Of a stretch of DNA of 13,555 nucleotides, positions 6,507 to 13,555 are shown piece by piece; position 1 is the stretch's first letter, and every line of letters begins with the position of its first letter. This stretch comes from Candidatus Auribacterota bacterium (GTDB taxonomy: Bacteria; Auribacterota; Tritonobacteria; UBA1439): assembly GCA_026391995.1 (NCBI GenBank), contig JAPLCY010000104.1, positions 1 to 13,555 of the forward strand, read 5' to 3'. The notes under the pieces were generated by a model, which was not told where the DNA came from, ran no database searches, and saw only the letters and a list, made by a program, of their open reading frames with translations. A program made the position numbers and the translations under genes.

Positions 6507-7520
6507 TTATTCTATCCACCCTACCCCCATGACCAGAACGCCGCTATAGAACACCGCCGCCTGGCCAGGCGTGACGGCCTTTTGCGGGAGGTCGAAGGAG
6601 ACCTCGGCCGTGCCGTCCGGCCCGGGCGTTACCGTGCCCATCGCGCCGGGGTGATTGTAGCGTATCTTGATGAGCGCCCTGAACCGTTCCGGAAGCGCCG
6701 GCTCGGCCAGCCAGTTGATCTCCCGGACACGCATCTCGCGCCGCATGAGGTCGTCGATGCCGCCGACCGTGATTGAGCGCCGCGCCGGATCGATCGCGAC
6801 CACATAGCGCCGTGTTGCAGAGGTTATTCCCAGGCCGCCCCGCTGTCCTATGGTAAAAAACTCAATTCCCGCATGTCGGTCGAGCAGATTGCCGTTGCAG
6901 TCAAGGATGTCGCCCCCCTGAATGGAGCTGCCGCAGTGTGCCTTCAGGAACGAGCGGTAATCATTGTCAGGGATAAAGCATATCTCCTGACTCTCGGGCC
7001 GGCCGTGAACCTTGAGCCCGTGGTCGGCCGCGATCCGCTTCACCTCCTCTTTACGGAGCTCTCCGAGAGGGAAGATGACCCGCCCGAGCATTGCCCGCGG
7101 AAGACGTGAAAGAAAATATGCCTGGTCCTTGTTTTTATCCGCGCCGCGGAGGAGTCGCCCCTCATGAATCCGGGCATAATGGCCAGTGGCAACATTGTGC
7201 GCGCCCATACGCCCCGCACAATCGAGAAGGGCTTTGAATTTTACCATCGGATTGCATATCACGCACGGGTTCGGGGTTGTGCCTCTGCGGTAGGCGTCAC
7301 AAAAATAGCTCACCACATGACGCCTGAACTCTTCGCCCACATCCATGACATGATGCCCGATCCCGATCTGTCCCGCGACCTCGCGCGCCGACCTGATGCC
7401 GTCGTCGGATGACAACCCCATGCGCAGGGTAGTACCCATGACCTCGTGCCCCTGCTCTTTCAAGAGCAGCGAGGCGACCGCGCTATCCACACCCCCGGAC
7501 ATGCCAACGATAATCTTCAT
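6507..7520 (-). CDS. mnmA: tRNA-specific 2-thiouridylase MnmA
   Basis: MnmA installs sulfur at position 2 of the wobble uridine in tRNA for Lys, Glu and Gln, using ATP and a persulfide relay. The 337 residues show the PP-loop SGGVDS (8-13), TPNPCVICN with the catalytic Cys89, the ATGHYAR block (about 111-117), DKNKDQAYFLSRL and the second active-site cysteine Cys181 in SQEICFIP. The closing FYTIGQR-type block appears as FFTIGQRGGLGI. It is a little shorter than the usual 355-370 residues, mainly in the segment after the PP-loop. ATG 7520 is the family start, but no Shine-Dalgarno is visible; the bases upstream are taken over by a heptanucleotide repeat. coaX lies 110 bp upstream on the same strand. 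Confidence 0.97.
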   Translation of the reverse strand: MKIIVGMSGGVDSAVASLLLKEQGHEVMGTTLRMGLSSDDGIRSAREVAGQIGIGHHVMDVGEEFRRHVVSYFCDAYRRGTTPNPCVICNPMVKFKALLDCAGRMGAHNVATGHYARIHEGRLLRGADKNKDQAYFLSRLPRAMLGRVIFPLGELRKEEVKRIAADHGLKVHGRPESQEICFIPDNDYRSFLKAHCGSSIQGGDILDCNGNLLDRHAGIEFFTIGQRGGLGITSATRRYVVAIDPARRSITVGGIDDLMRREMRVREINWLAEPALPERFRALIKIRYNHPGAMGTVTPGPDGTAEVSFDLPQKAVTPGQAAVFYSGVLVMGVGWIE

Positions 7521-7535
7521 TCAGTGGCAGGGAAT

Positions 7536-7605
7536 AAGCTATAAGCTGTAAGTTATAAGCTGTAAGCTACAAGTTCCAGGCTATAAGTTCCAAGCTATAA
7601 GCTGC
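7536..7605. repeat. Heptanucleotide tandem array, 10 degenerate copies
   Basis: Ten consecutive 7-base units of consensus AAGCTRT run without a break in phase: AAGCTAT, AAGCTGT, AAGTTAT, AAGCTGT, AAGCTAC, AAGTTCC, AGGCTAT, AAGTTCC, AAGCTAT, AAGCTGC. The array fills most of the coaX-mnmA spacer and ends 15 bases from the mnmA start codon. Confidence 0.9.
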
Positions 7606-7630
7606 GAATAACAGGCGAAACGGCAGCGGG

Positions 7631-8446
7631 CTATGTGCGTCCTGTGAGTCTGTTGTAGATGATCCGGAGGCCGTGCAATGTCAGGAGGGGGTCGACGATG
7701 CGGGGATATTTCCATCCGCTGATGATCAGCTCGATCTGCCCGCCCGTAAAAATGATATGCGGCCTGCCGCCCATTTCAGACACAAGCCCGCGCACGATGC
7801 CCGTGATAAGGGCGCGCGTCCCGAACACCATGCCGGCCTGGATGGCGTGTGCGGTGCTTTTACCGATCACACTGCCCGGCGTCTGGATCTCGACGAACGG
7901 CAGCAGCCCGGTGCGCTCCGCCAGCGCCGCCCGGGCGAGGCGCGGGCCGGGGGCGATCACGCCGCCCAGGTATGCGCCGCCCTTCGAGATGCAATCAAAG
8001 GTTATGGCGGTGCCGATATCGACAACGATCGCGGGCGCCCCGTATAGCGCCTTGGCCGCAACCGAATTCGCGATCCGATCCGCGCCGATCTCCCGAGGCT
8101 TCTTATACAGGAGCTTGATCCCGGCCGGGGTCCGGTGATCCAGCCAGGACGGCGTGAGTCCCGCATGGCGGCAGAGGGCGGCGATTGCCGGGTCGAGTTT
8201 CGGTGCCACGCTGGAGATCAGCGCTCCGGCAAGAGGACGCGCGCCGCTGGCGCGACGCACCATTTTGGGCCCCTCGCAGTGGAGAATCGAGGCGATGCTG
8301 GGCAACCTGAATTGATCGACAATCGAATCCCTCTCGCAGATGCCGAAGTGCACGGTGGTGTTGCCCGCGTCGATTACAAGGAAGCGCAGATGTGTGTCGC
8401 CTATTACGGGCCTCGTTATGATTTTTCTTCTCACCGTGTCCCTCAC
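7631..8446 (-). CDS. coaX: Type III pantothenate kinase
   Basis: CoaX phosphorylates pantothenate in the first committed step of coenzyme A synthesis. It belongs to the acetate/sugar kinase-Hsp70-actin fold. Numbered from GTG 8446 the 271-residue protein shows the phosphate loop VIDAGNTTVHFG (24-35), the PREIGADRIA block (117-126) with the catalytic-type Asp123, VDIGTAITFD (142-151) and GGVIAPG (161-167). The conserved part starts only at residue 22. GTG 8446, 12 bases after the birA stop, and GTG 8434, with GAGGG before it, are therefore both plausible starts. It is probably co-transcribed with birA and nadC; this cofactor cluster (nadC-birA-coaX) recurs in many bacteria. Its stop is followed by the heptanucleotide array before mnmA. 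Confidence 0.95.
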   Translation of the reverse strand: MRDTVRRKIITRPVIGDTHLRFLVIDAGNTTVHFGICERDSIVDQFRLPSIASILHCEGPKMVRRASGARPLAGALISSVAPKLDPAIAALCRHAGLTPSWLDHRTPAGIKLLYKKPREIGADRIANSVAAKALYGAPAIVVDIGTAITFDCISKGGAYLGGVIAPGPRLARAALAERTGLLPFVEIQTPGSVIGKSTAHAIQAGMVFGTRALITGIVRGLVSEMGGRPHIIFTGGQIELIISGWKYPRIVDPLLTLHGLRIIYNRLTGRT

Positions 8447-8458
8447 ATGGGATCTCTG

Positions 8459-9460
8459 TCACGCGACAAGCGTTACATCGCCTCCGGTGACGCGGCGCGT
8501 CGTACCGTTGTCGAGGCGGAGCAGGAGACAGCCGTCTTCGTCAATACCCGTCGCGATTCCCTCGCACCCCTCGCCCGCGAGCGACTTCACCGCGACGCGC
8601 CGGCCAACGGTCGCTGATGCTTCAAGCCACGCGTCTCTGATCTCCTTGTAGCGCTCTTCCCTGAGCCTCATGTAGCGCCTGTCAAATGCCCGCAGAAAAG
8701 ACTGGAGAAGCCCCAGCCGGGAAATCTCTGTCCCGGCTTCAAGCCGCAGGGAAGTGGCCCCGGGGACACCGTGCAGATCCTGGGCGGAGTGGTTGACATT
8801 GATCCCCACCCCCACGATCGCGTAGTTGATCCGGTCCGCCTCGGTGTTCAGTTCGGTGAGGATGCCGCACACCTTCCCGCCGGCGACCAGAACGTCGTTT
8901 GGCCATTTGAGAAAGGCGCGCACCCCCGCGAAATCGGCGATCGACTCCTGCGCGCAGACGGCCGAAAGCAGCGTCAGGAAGCTCACCTTCGCCGGGGAGA
9001 GCGACGGACGGACGATGAGGGAGAGATAAATCCCCTTCCCCACAGGGGAATGCCAGTGGCGCCCGATCCTCCCCCGCCCCTTCGTCTGCTCCTCCGCAAT
9101 GACCACCGTCCCCTCGGGCTCACCCGCCCGTGCGAGTTGTTCGGCAACATCACTGCTCGATGTCGTGCGCTCGCAATACACGATCCGGCGCCCCGCAACG
9201 CGGGTCTCCAGGCCGTATGCCACCAGGGAGGGCAGCAGCAGGTCCGGGGCCTCAACGAGCCGGTGGCCGAGGTGTGGGACGGATTCAATCCGGAAACCGC
9301 GCGACCTGAGCTTGCTCACGTGATTCCAGACCGCGGTTCTCGAGACGCGGAGCAGCCGCGCAATCTCCTCGCCCGAAATATGTGTCCGCACGCCCAGGAG
9401 GCAATGTATAATACGGTCCTCGATCGTTTCCTCCGCCGCGCCATCCCTGTGCGCGCTCAT
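8459..9460 (-). CDS. birA: Bifunctional biotin-protein ligase / biotin operon repressor
   Basis: BirA makes biotinyl-5'-AMP and attaches biotin to acetyl-CoA carboxylase; forms with an N-terminal helix-turn-helix also repress biotin genes. From ATG 9460 the protein has 333 residues. It has a winged HTH (about 28-60, ISGEEIARLLRVSRTAVWNHVSKL), the ligase domain with GRGRIGRHW (128-136), KWPNDVLVAGGKVCGILTE (185-203) and GVGINVNH, and a C-terminal SH3-like domain. The frame stays open to 9634, but that stretch is repeat DNA (encoding PHPDPPPAKGEG-like residues), so I place the start at 9460; no strong ribosome site is visible. ATG 9496 is an alternative. It precedes coaX by 12 bases and follows nadC after a repeat element. 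No biotin-operator target or other bio gene is in the window. Confidence 0.95.
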   Translation of the reverse strand: MSAHRDGAAEETIEDRIIHCLLGVRTHISGEEIARLLRVSRTAVWNHVSKLRSRGFRIESVPHLGHRLVEAPDLLLPSLVAYGLETRVAGRRIVYCERTTSSSDVAEQLARAGEPEGTVVIAEEQTKGRGRIGRHWHSPVGKGIYLSLIVRPSLSPAKVSFLTLLSAVCAQESIADFAGVRAFLKWPNDVLVAGGKVCGILTELNTEADRINYAIVGVGINVNHSAQDLHGVPGATSLRLEAGTEISRLGLLQSFLRAFDRRYMRLREERYKEIRDAWLEASATVGRRVAVKSLAGEGCEGIATGIDEDGCLLLRLDNGTTRRVTGGDVTLVA

Positions 9461-9491
9461 CGGATAACGCCATGTGCGGGAACAATTGAGA

Positions 9492-9731
9492 GGCATGTGA
9501 TCAGGTTCTCTTCCATTCTGTGTGGATAAATCCTTTATCCCCTCCCCCTTTGCAGGGGGAGGGTCAGGGTGGGGGTGAGATAAAAGGCTCATGGTACTCG
9601 TTGGATCTCGTTCTGGTCGAAGACAGTTCATCACATGCCTTTGAAGTACCCCCCACCTTAATCCTCCCCCTCAAGGGGGGAGGAAATCTAAAAGCACCCA
9701 CACAAAACGGAAGAGAACCTGTTATCATGGC
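9492..9731. repeat. About 240-bp inverted-repeat element between nadC and birA
   Basis: The left arm (9492-9576) and the reverse complement of the right arm (9648-9731) align over about 84 bases. The outermost 34 match at 28 positions, including an unbroken CAGGTTCTCTTCC. Each arm carries its own GC hairpin: CCTCCCCC/GGGGGAGG at 9541-9562 and at 9663-9683. The 71-base centre contains ATCACATGCC (9630-9639), which repeats the outer end in reverse complement. There is no transposase gene. It looks like a non-autonomous palindromic element or two inverted copies of a dispersed repeat. It reaches into the nadC stop codon. Confidence 0.75.
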
Positions 9732-10615
9732 ACCTCTTTCATCACCTCGAGGCTGATGTCGACTGCCGGCGCCGAATGTGTCAGGGCGCCGATGGAAATA
9801 TATTGCACCCCGGTGAGCGCGACCTCGCGGACGTTGTCGAGGGTGATCCCGCCCGATGCCTCGGTGGCGGCCCGGCCATTCACAAGTTCGACTGCCTCGC
9901 GCAGCTCGCCGACGGTCATATTGTCGAGGAGGATGCATTCCGCGCGGGCATTCAGAGCCGCCTCGACCGCCTCGAGTGTATCCGCCTCGATCTCGACAGC
10001 CGCGCCGGGGTGCGCAGCGCGGACACGGGTCACCGCCCGGGCGATCGCGTCGGGACCGAAACGCTCCTGTATGGCAAGGTGATTATCCTTGATAAGGATT
10101 CGGTCGAAGAGGCCCATCCGGTGATTTGTCCCTCCACCTGCCGTGACCGCATACTTCTCCAGGTGGCGCAGGCCGGGCGTCGTCTTCCTCGTGTCGAGGA
10201 TCGTGGCGCCGGTGTCCCTCACGCGGTGGACAAATTCCCGGGTGAACGTGGCAATTCCCGAGAGGCGCTGCAGGAAGTTCAGGGCGGTGCGCTCGCCCGT
10301 CAGGATGGATCCGGCGGGCCCCTTCACGAGTGCCAGCCGTTCCCCTCTCGCAGCGTGGCTGCCATCCAGCGCGAGCAAGTTGAATTCCACGCGAGGATCG
10401 AGCTGGCGGAAAACCGCTTCCGCCACGGGGAGCCCGGCAATGATACACGGCTCCTTGGCGAGGATCTCCGCGTTCGCCTCATCGGCGGGCGGGACCATCG
10501 CGATGGTGGTGATGTCGCCGGCCCCGATATCCTCCTCGAGGGCCCGCGCAACGAGATCTTTTATTATTGCCGGATCAAGCCTTTGCATAGCGTTATCAGT
10601 CATGAGAGGGTACAT
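9725..10615 (-). CDS. nadC: Nicotinate-nucleotide pyrophosphorylase (quinolinate phosphoribosyltransferase)
   Basis: NadC converts quinolinate and PRPP to nicotinate mononucleotide, carbon dioxide and pyrophosphate in de novo NAD synthesis. The 296 residues from ATG 10615 show EEDIGAGDITT (28-37) of the N-terminal domain, ERTALNFLQRLSGIAT (108-123), DTRKTTPGLR (141-150), GGGTNHRMGLFD (160-171), KDNH (176-179) and the barrel segments EIEADTLEA, LDNMT and EASGGI. The reading frame extends to a TTG at 10645; ATG 10603 is equally possible as a start. I chose 10615 because GAG lies five bases upstream, but the evidence is thin. No nadA or nadB is in the window. The stop TGA is followed at once by TAA, and the inverted-repeat element begins there. 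Likely first gene of a nadC-birA-coaX transcript. Confidence 0.96.
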   Translation of the reverse strand: MYPLMTDNAMQRLDPAIIKDLVARALEEDIGAGDITTIAMVPPADEANAEILAKEPCIIAGLPVAEAVFRQLDPRVEFNLLALDGSHAARGERLALVKGPAGSILTGERTALNFLQRLSGIATFTREFVHRVRDTGATILDTRKTTPGLRHLEKYAVTAGGGTNHRMGLFDRILIKDNHLAIQERFGPDAIARAVTRVRAAHPGAAVEIEADTLEAVEAALNARAECILLDNMTVGELREAVELVNGRAATEASGGITLDNVREVALTGVQYISIGALTHSAPAVDISLEVMKEVP

Positions 10616-10790
10616 TTGGGCTCTTGCCGCATTTTCGTGAGGCAAATCCCCCCTATAACTGGCCTATTGCTTGATAATAACAAATAGTGTAGCCGTGGTA
10701 CCGGGATTTCTGTAAAATAGAATGTGGTGTTGCCGATTTTAAACAGGATCATAGATTTTGCTAGGGGCCGAATTCAGAGGAGAGTGCCGC

Positions 10791-11063
10791 ATGAATGATC
10801 ATCAGCTGCACGAAGCGATTGGAGCGCTGCGCGCCGAACTCGAAAAACCTCACGCGATCGATACCCGCGCCCGGGAGCATATCCTGGACGTCCTGAAGGA
10901 AATAGATGCCCTGATGGAAAAACAGGGAAATATTCCACCGCACCGGCAGGCGCATCTGATCGACCGGCTCAGGGAGTCTGCCAGGCATTTTGAAGAATCG
11001 CACCTCACACTGACATTTTCGCTGGGACGATTAATAGACATCCTGAGCAACATGGGCATCTAG
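10791..11063 (+). CDS. DUF4404 family small helical protein
   Basis: A 90-residue protein, the only plus-strand gene. It is rich in charged helices (HEAIGALRAELEKP, AREHILDVLKEIDALMEK, LIDRLRESARHFEESHLTLTFSLGRLIDILSNMGI), with no membrane segment or signal. The C-terminal FEESHLTLT...LSNMGI ending is what I recognise as the DUF4404 signature; the function of that family is unknown. ATG 10791 is preceded by AGAGGAG at a good distance; the frame extends back to a TTG at 10758 without support. TAAAAT or TAGAAT around 10713-10723 could be a -10, but no good -35 accompanies them. It is divergent from nadC and convergent with the hydrolase, so it is probably a single-gene unit. Confidence 0.85.
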   Translation: MNDHQLHEAIGALRAELEKPHAIDTRAREHILDVLKEIDALMEKQGNIPPHRQAHLIDRLRESARHFEESHLTLTFSLGRLIDILSNMGI

Positions 11064-11144
11064 CCTGATTTATTCACCAACTTTTTATGCCTTAACCGCG
11101 GATTAAGCTAATTTTTCTGTGATCCGTCCAATCCCTACCTGTCG

Positions 11145-11164
11145 CCTGCCTGCCGGCAGGCAGG
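11145..11164. repeat. Perfect 20-bp palindrome between convergent genes
   Basis: CCTGCCTGCCGGCAGGCAGG is its own reverse complement and is followed by a further GGCAGGCAG (11164-11172). It lies between the DUF4404 gene and the hydrolase gene, which point at each other, so it could stop or stabilise both transcripts. The adjoining 11093-11126 region has CTTAA/TTAAG and CGGAT/ATCCG pairings around a T-run, typical of a dispersed intergenic repeat. Nothing else is seen in 11064-11226. Confidence 0.8.
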
Positions 11165-11226
11165 GCAGGCAGACACCCGCAATGATGAATAGATGTGAGA
11201 TATTTTGAGACAGAACACTACTGTGA

Positions 11227-12004
11227 TCACACCAGATGACGTTTCAGGAAACGGGTCGTGGTCTCCAGCAGCTCCCCTTCCCCTGCAAGGCTCGCGAAAG
11301 TGTGATTGGCTCCAGGGATAATATGCATTTCGACGTCAGGCCGGTTGCCCAGTGCCTCCCGGTAGCACACGGCATCCCCCGGCGCGACGCTCGTGTCGGC
11401 ACTGCCATGAATGATGAGGGCCGGGCCCCGGTACAGGCGGGCGTGTTCGGCAGGATTGAAGACAAGTAACTCGTCGAGCAGCTTCTGGCTGAGCGCGTTT
11501 CCGTAAAAGTCGTGGATCTCCCTTTTGCCGAATCCCCTGACGATTTCCTCGGGTGCCTTGGCGCGGAATGCCGTCTTCAAATCGGCGACCGCCGACCAGA
11601 GCATGAGGCACGATACGCCGCTCACCCGGGCGGCGACGCACGCGGCGATTGCGCCCCCGAGGCTGAAGCCGAGGATGCCGATGCGGCTGTCGTCAACATC
11701 GGGCCGACCGCGGAGAAGGTTGAGAGCGGCAACCGTGTCGCCGATCTCTCCCGCGATGCTCAGATTCTCAAAAAGCCCCTCGCTCTCCCCGCAGCCGCGG
11801 AAATCAAAACGGAGGACCGCAATCCCCTCGCCCGCACACCGCCGCGACGCCTTGACGAAGAGCTGGTGCGGCTCCATCCGGTTTCCCGTGAAACCGTGCA
11901 GCATCACCATGGCGGGAAAGGGCGGGGCGTACGGGGGCTCCGGCACGTGGATGGTGCCGAATATTCGCTGGCCTTCGTTGAGAAACTCGATAGGGGGATT
12001 GCAT
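11227..12004 (-). CDS. Alpha/beta hydrolase (S33/serine-aminopeptidase-like), 5' end apparently frameshifted
   Basis: A cytoplasmic alpha/beta hydrolase of esterase or acyl-hydrolase type; the substrate is not recognisable. Numbered from GTG 11946 (239 residues) it shows the oxyanion HGFTG (17-21), FDFRGCGES (48-56), the nucleophile elbow GFSLGG with Ser95, HGSADTSV with Asp184 and GANHTF with His215, a complete triad. The frame stays open upstream of that GTG and reads FLNEGQRIFGTIHVPEPPYAPP, typical of the first strands of this family, but contains no standard start codon before a TAG. ATG 12002-12004 would lead into it perfectly if the C5 run (plus-strand 11993-11997) had four bases. I therefore extend the feature to 12004 and flag a one-base frameshift. 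It lies 43 bp downstream of valS and is probably co-transcribed with it. Confidence 0.85.
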
Positions 12005-12047
12005 AACTACAGTGAAAAGTGAATGGCAAAAAATGGAGAATATAACA

Positions 12048-13555
12048 CTACGTCTTCAAGTCGTCGAGGCCCCTCTGGACCCTTGCGCGGCGTTCCTCGA
12101 GCGCCTGTTTTTTCTGACGGCGTTGTTCCACCACTCGGGGGGGCGCCTTGTGCGTAAAATCTTTGTTGCCGAGCTCGCGCGTCACCGCCTCGATCCCCCG
12201 GTCAATCTCGGCGAGCTCGTCGCGAAGACGCTTCTCCTCGGCGGCGGGATCGACACTCGCGGCGAGATCAAGATACACGATCGTGCCGGAGCTGATCGGC
12301 GCCGTCGGCATCGTTCGCAACGGAGTGAAGTCGGGATCGATGCGGAGCCCTGAGGCCCGCATGAGCCTCATGCAGACCTCGCGCCCCTCTTCAAGGAGCG
12401 CTGCTTCCCCCGTGCTCGCCGGCTTGACGATCACATTCACCTCCGCCGCGGGAGGGATATTTTGCTCCTTGCGCAAGTTGCGCACCGCGCGTATCGCGTC
12501 GAATTTCCGCTGGACCCGCTCCGTGAGCACGGAATCGATGAGCGCCGGATCTGCCTTCGGCCACGGGGCGAGGGTCACCGATTCAGGCCTCCCCGCCTCC
12601 GGCAACGGCAGCATCTGCCAGATCTCCTCGCTGACAAAGGGCATACACGGAGTGAGGAGCCTGAGGAACGTCTCCAGGCAATTGAGCAGCACGGTGCGCG
12701 AACGGGCGGCGTCCTCCCCCGCCCCGCCCTGCAGGAGCGGCTTGACCGACTCGATATACCAGTCGCAATAGTCGCTCCAGAAAAATTCGTAGAGAGCCTC
12801 AGCGGCTTCATTGAAGCGAAACCCGTCGAGCGAGGAGGTGACGCGCTGCACGGTTTCGTTGAGCCTGCTCATGATGAAGCGGTCGTCGGGGCTGAAGTCG
12901 CATGCCTTGAAGTCCGCCGCCGGGGAGTCGCCGAGATTCATCAGGAGGAAGCGTGAGGCGTTCCATATTTTGTTGGCGAAGTTCCTGCCGAGCTCGCACT
13001 GCTCGTTCGAGTAGTAGACGTCTTGCCCCACCGGGCTCAGGCGCGCGATCGTGAAGCGGAGGGCGTCGGCGCCGTAGTGAGCTATGACATCCAGCGGGTC
13101 GGGGGAGTTTCCGAGCGACTTGCTCATCTTCCGCCCCTGCCGGTCCCTGATGATGCCGGTGAAGAAGACATCCCTGAACGGCACATCGCCCATGAACTCG
13201 AGACCGGCCATGATCATCCTGGCGACCCAGAAGAAGATGATATCCGGGCCGGTCACGAGCGTGGAGGTCGGGTAGAAGTAGCCGAGATCCGCGGTTTTCT
13301 CCGGCCACCCGAGCGTCGAAAAGGGCCAGAGCCACGAGGAGAACCATGTGTCGAGGACATCTTCATCCTGGATGAGGTCGGTGCCACCGCATGTGGGGCA
13401 TTTTTCTGGCTGTTCACGAGAAACAATAATGCCAGATCCTGCTCCATCTTTTCTTTCTTTTAACTCTGGGATTTGGGATTTGGAATTTGGAATCTGCCCT
13501 GCCGCCTTCTGGCAGACAGTGCAATACCAGACCGGTATCCGGTGCCCCCACCAGA
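12048..13555 (-). CDS. valS: Valyl-tRNA synthetase, C-terminal 502 residues (N-terminus off the window)
   Basis: ValRS charges tRNA-Val. The frame is open from the window edge to TAG 12048-12050. It begins WWGHRIPVWYC and contains two zinc-ribbon halves (CTVC near the edge, CPTCGG at about 13390-13407). It continues with DEDVLDTWFSSWLWPFSTLGWP, TGPDIIFFWVARM and the class I signature KMSKS (13116-13130). The anticodon-binding domain follows (RNFANKIWNASRF, FWSDYCDWYIE, TPCMPFVSEEIWQ), then a C-terminal coiled coil (AEEKRLRDELAEIDRGIEAVTREL...ERRARVQRGLDDL). A start at 13256 would be an internal GTG and is not the real start. Between the zinc-ribbon halves there is a low-complexity insert partly made of heptanucleotide repeat DNA. 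The hydrolase gene follows 43 bp downstream. Confidence 0.97.
   Translation of the reverse strand, partial: WWGHRIPVWYCTVCQKAAGQIPNSKSQIPELKERKDGAGSGIIVSREQPEKCPTCGGTDLIQDEDVLDTWFSSWLWPFSTLGWPEKTADLGYFYPTSTLVTGPDIIFFWVARMIMAGLEFMGDVPFRDVFFTGIIRDRQGRKMSKSLGNSPDPLDVIAHYGADALRFTIARLSPVGQDVYYSNEQCELGRNFANKIWNASRFLLMNLGDSPAADFKACDFSPDDRFIMSRLNETVQRVTSSLDGFRFNEAAEALYEFFWSDYCDWYIESVKPLLQGGAGEDAARSRTVLLNCLETFLRLLTPCMPFVSEEIWQMLPLPEAGRPESVTLAPWPKADPALIDSVLTERVQRKFDAIRAVRNLRKEQNIPPAAEVNVIVKPASTGEAALLEEGREVCMRLMRASGLRIDPDFTPLRTMPTAPISSGTIVYLDLAASVDPAAEEKRLRDELAEIDRGIEAVTRELGNKDFTHKAPPRVVEQRRQKKQALEERRARVQRGLDDLKT
13468..13495. repeat. Heptanucleotide repeat inside valS (4 copies)
   Basis: GGGATTT, GGGATTT, GGAATTT, GGAATCT follow each other in exact 7-base phase within the valS reading frame. 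On the coding strand they encode IPNSKSQIP-like residues between the CTVC and CPTC zinc-ribbon halves. The reading frame is kept. This unit type (TTTGGGA/TTTGGAA) is usually intergenic low-complexity DNA. Confidence 0.8.

Noticed and set aside
7536..7605. CRISPR array
   Set aside because: The units are seven bases with no spacers and there is no cas gene; this is a short tandem repeat.
9461..9634. 58-residue N-terminal extension of birA
   Set aside because: The extension is encoded by the inverted-repeat element and has a proline-rich PHPDPPPAKGEG-like composition typical of translated repeat DNA. The family N-terminus begins near 9460.
9776..10687. 303-codon plus-strand open frame opposite nadC
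   Set aside because: It mirrors nadC, whose minus-strand protein carries every family motif. Long antisense frames are expected in GC-rich coding DNA.

Overview
The window is a dense run of bacterial housekeeping genes. All but one lie on the minus strand, so transcription runs from high to low coordinates. The organism is Gram-negative-like, with GC-rich coding DNA and AT-richer spacers. RecA has the loop wording [14 protein letters not shown] and there is a DUF4404 protein. Together with many palindromic and heptanucleotide dispersed repeats, this suggests an uncultivated lineage of the PVC/Omnitrophota/Planctomycetes type. That placement is inference from sequence style and not proven.

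Layout in transcription order, right to left. 13555-12048 is the 3' part of valS, with an unusual low-complexity insert between its zinc-ribbon cysteines. An alpha/beta hydrolase follows whose 5' end looks frameshifted at a five-base homopolymer. A small DUF4404 gene (10791-11063) is the only plus-strand gene. Next come nadC, birA and coaX (NAD, biotin and CoA cofactor metabolism), with a roughly 240-bp inverted-repeat element between nadC and birA. Then mnmA (tRNA 2-thiolation), which has a 10-copy heptanucleotide array immediately upstream, and a HIT-family hydrolase. A spacer follows with two perfect DnaA-box consensus sites exactly 20 bp apart and a dispersed palindromic element. Then pncC (CinA C-terminal domain) and thpR (2',3'-cyclic phosphodiesterase), which overlap by 4 bp. 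After a 361-bp regulatory-looking spacer comes recA, overlapping by 4 bp an HtrA-like protein gene, then recX, and finally alaS, which runs off the left edge.

The pncC-thpR-recA-recX-alaS order extends the recA-recX-alaS and cinA-recA arrangements known from many bacteria. The most unusual point is the inserted HtrA-like gene between recA and recX. It is translationally coupled to recA, has a membrane anchor, lacks a PDZ domain, and carries Asn where the catalytic Ser should be, so it looks like a pseudoprotease. A perfect 18-bp palindrome at its stop codon could dampen recX expression. I see no CRISPR array, tRNA or rRNA gene, phage gene or transposase, and no clearly new multi-gene system.
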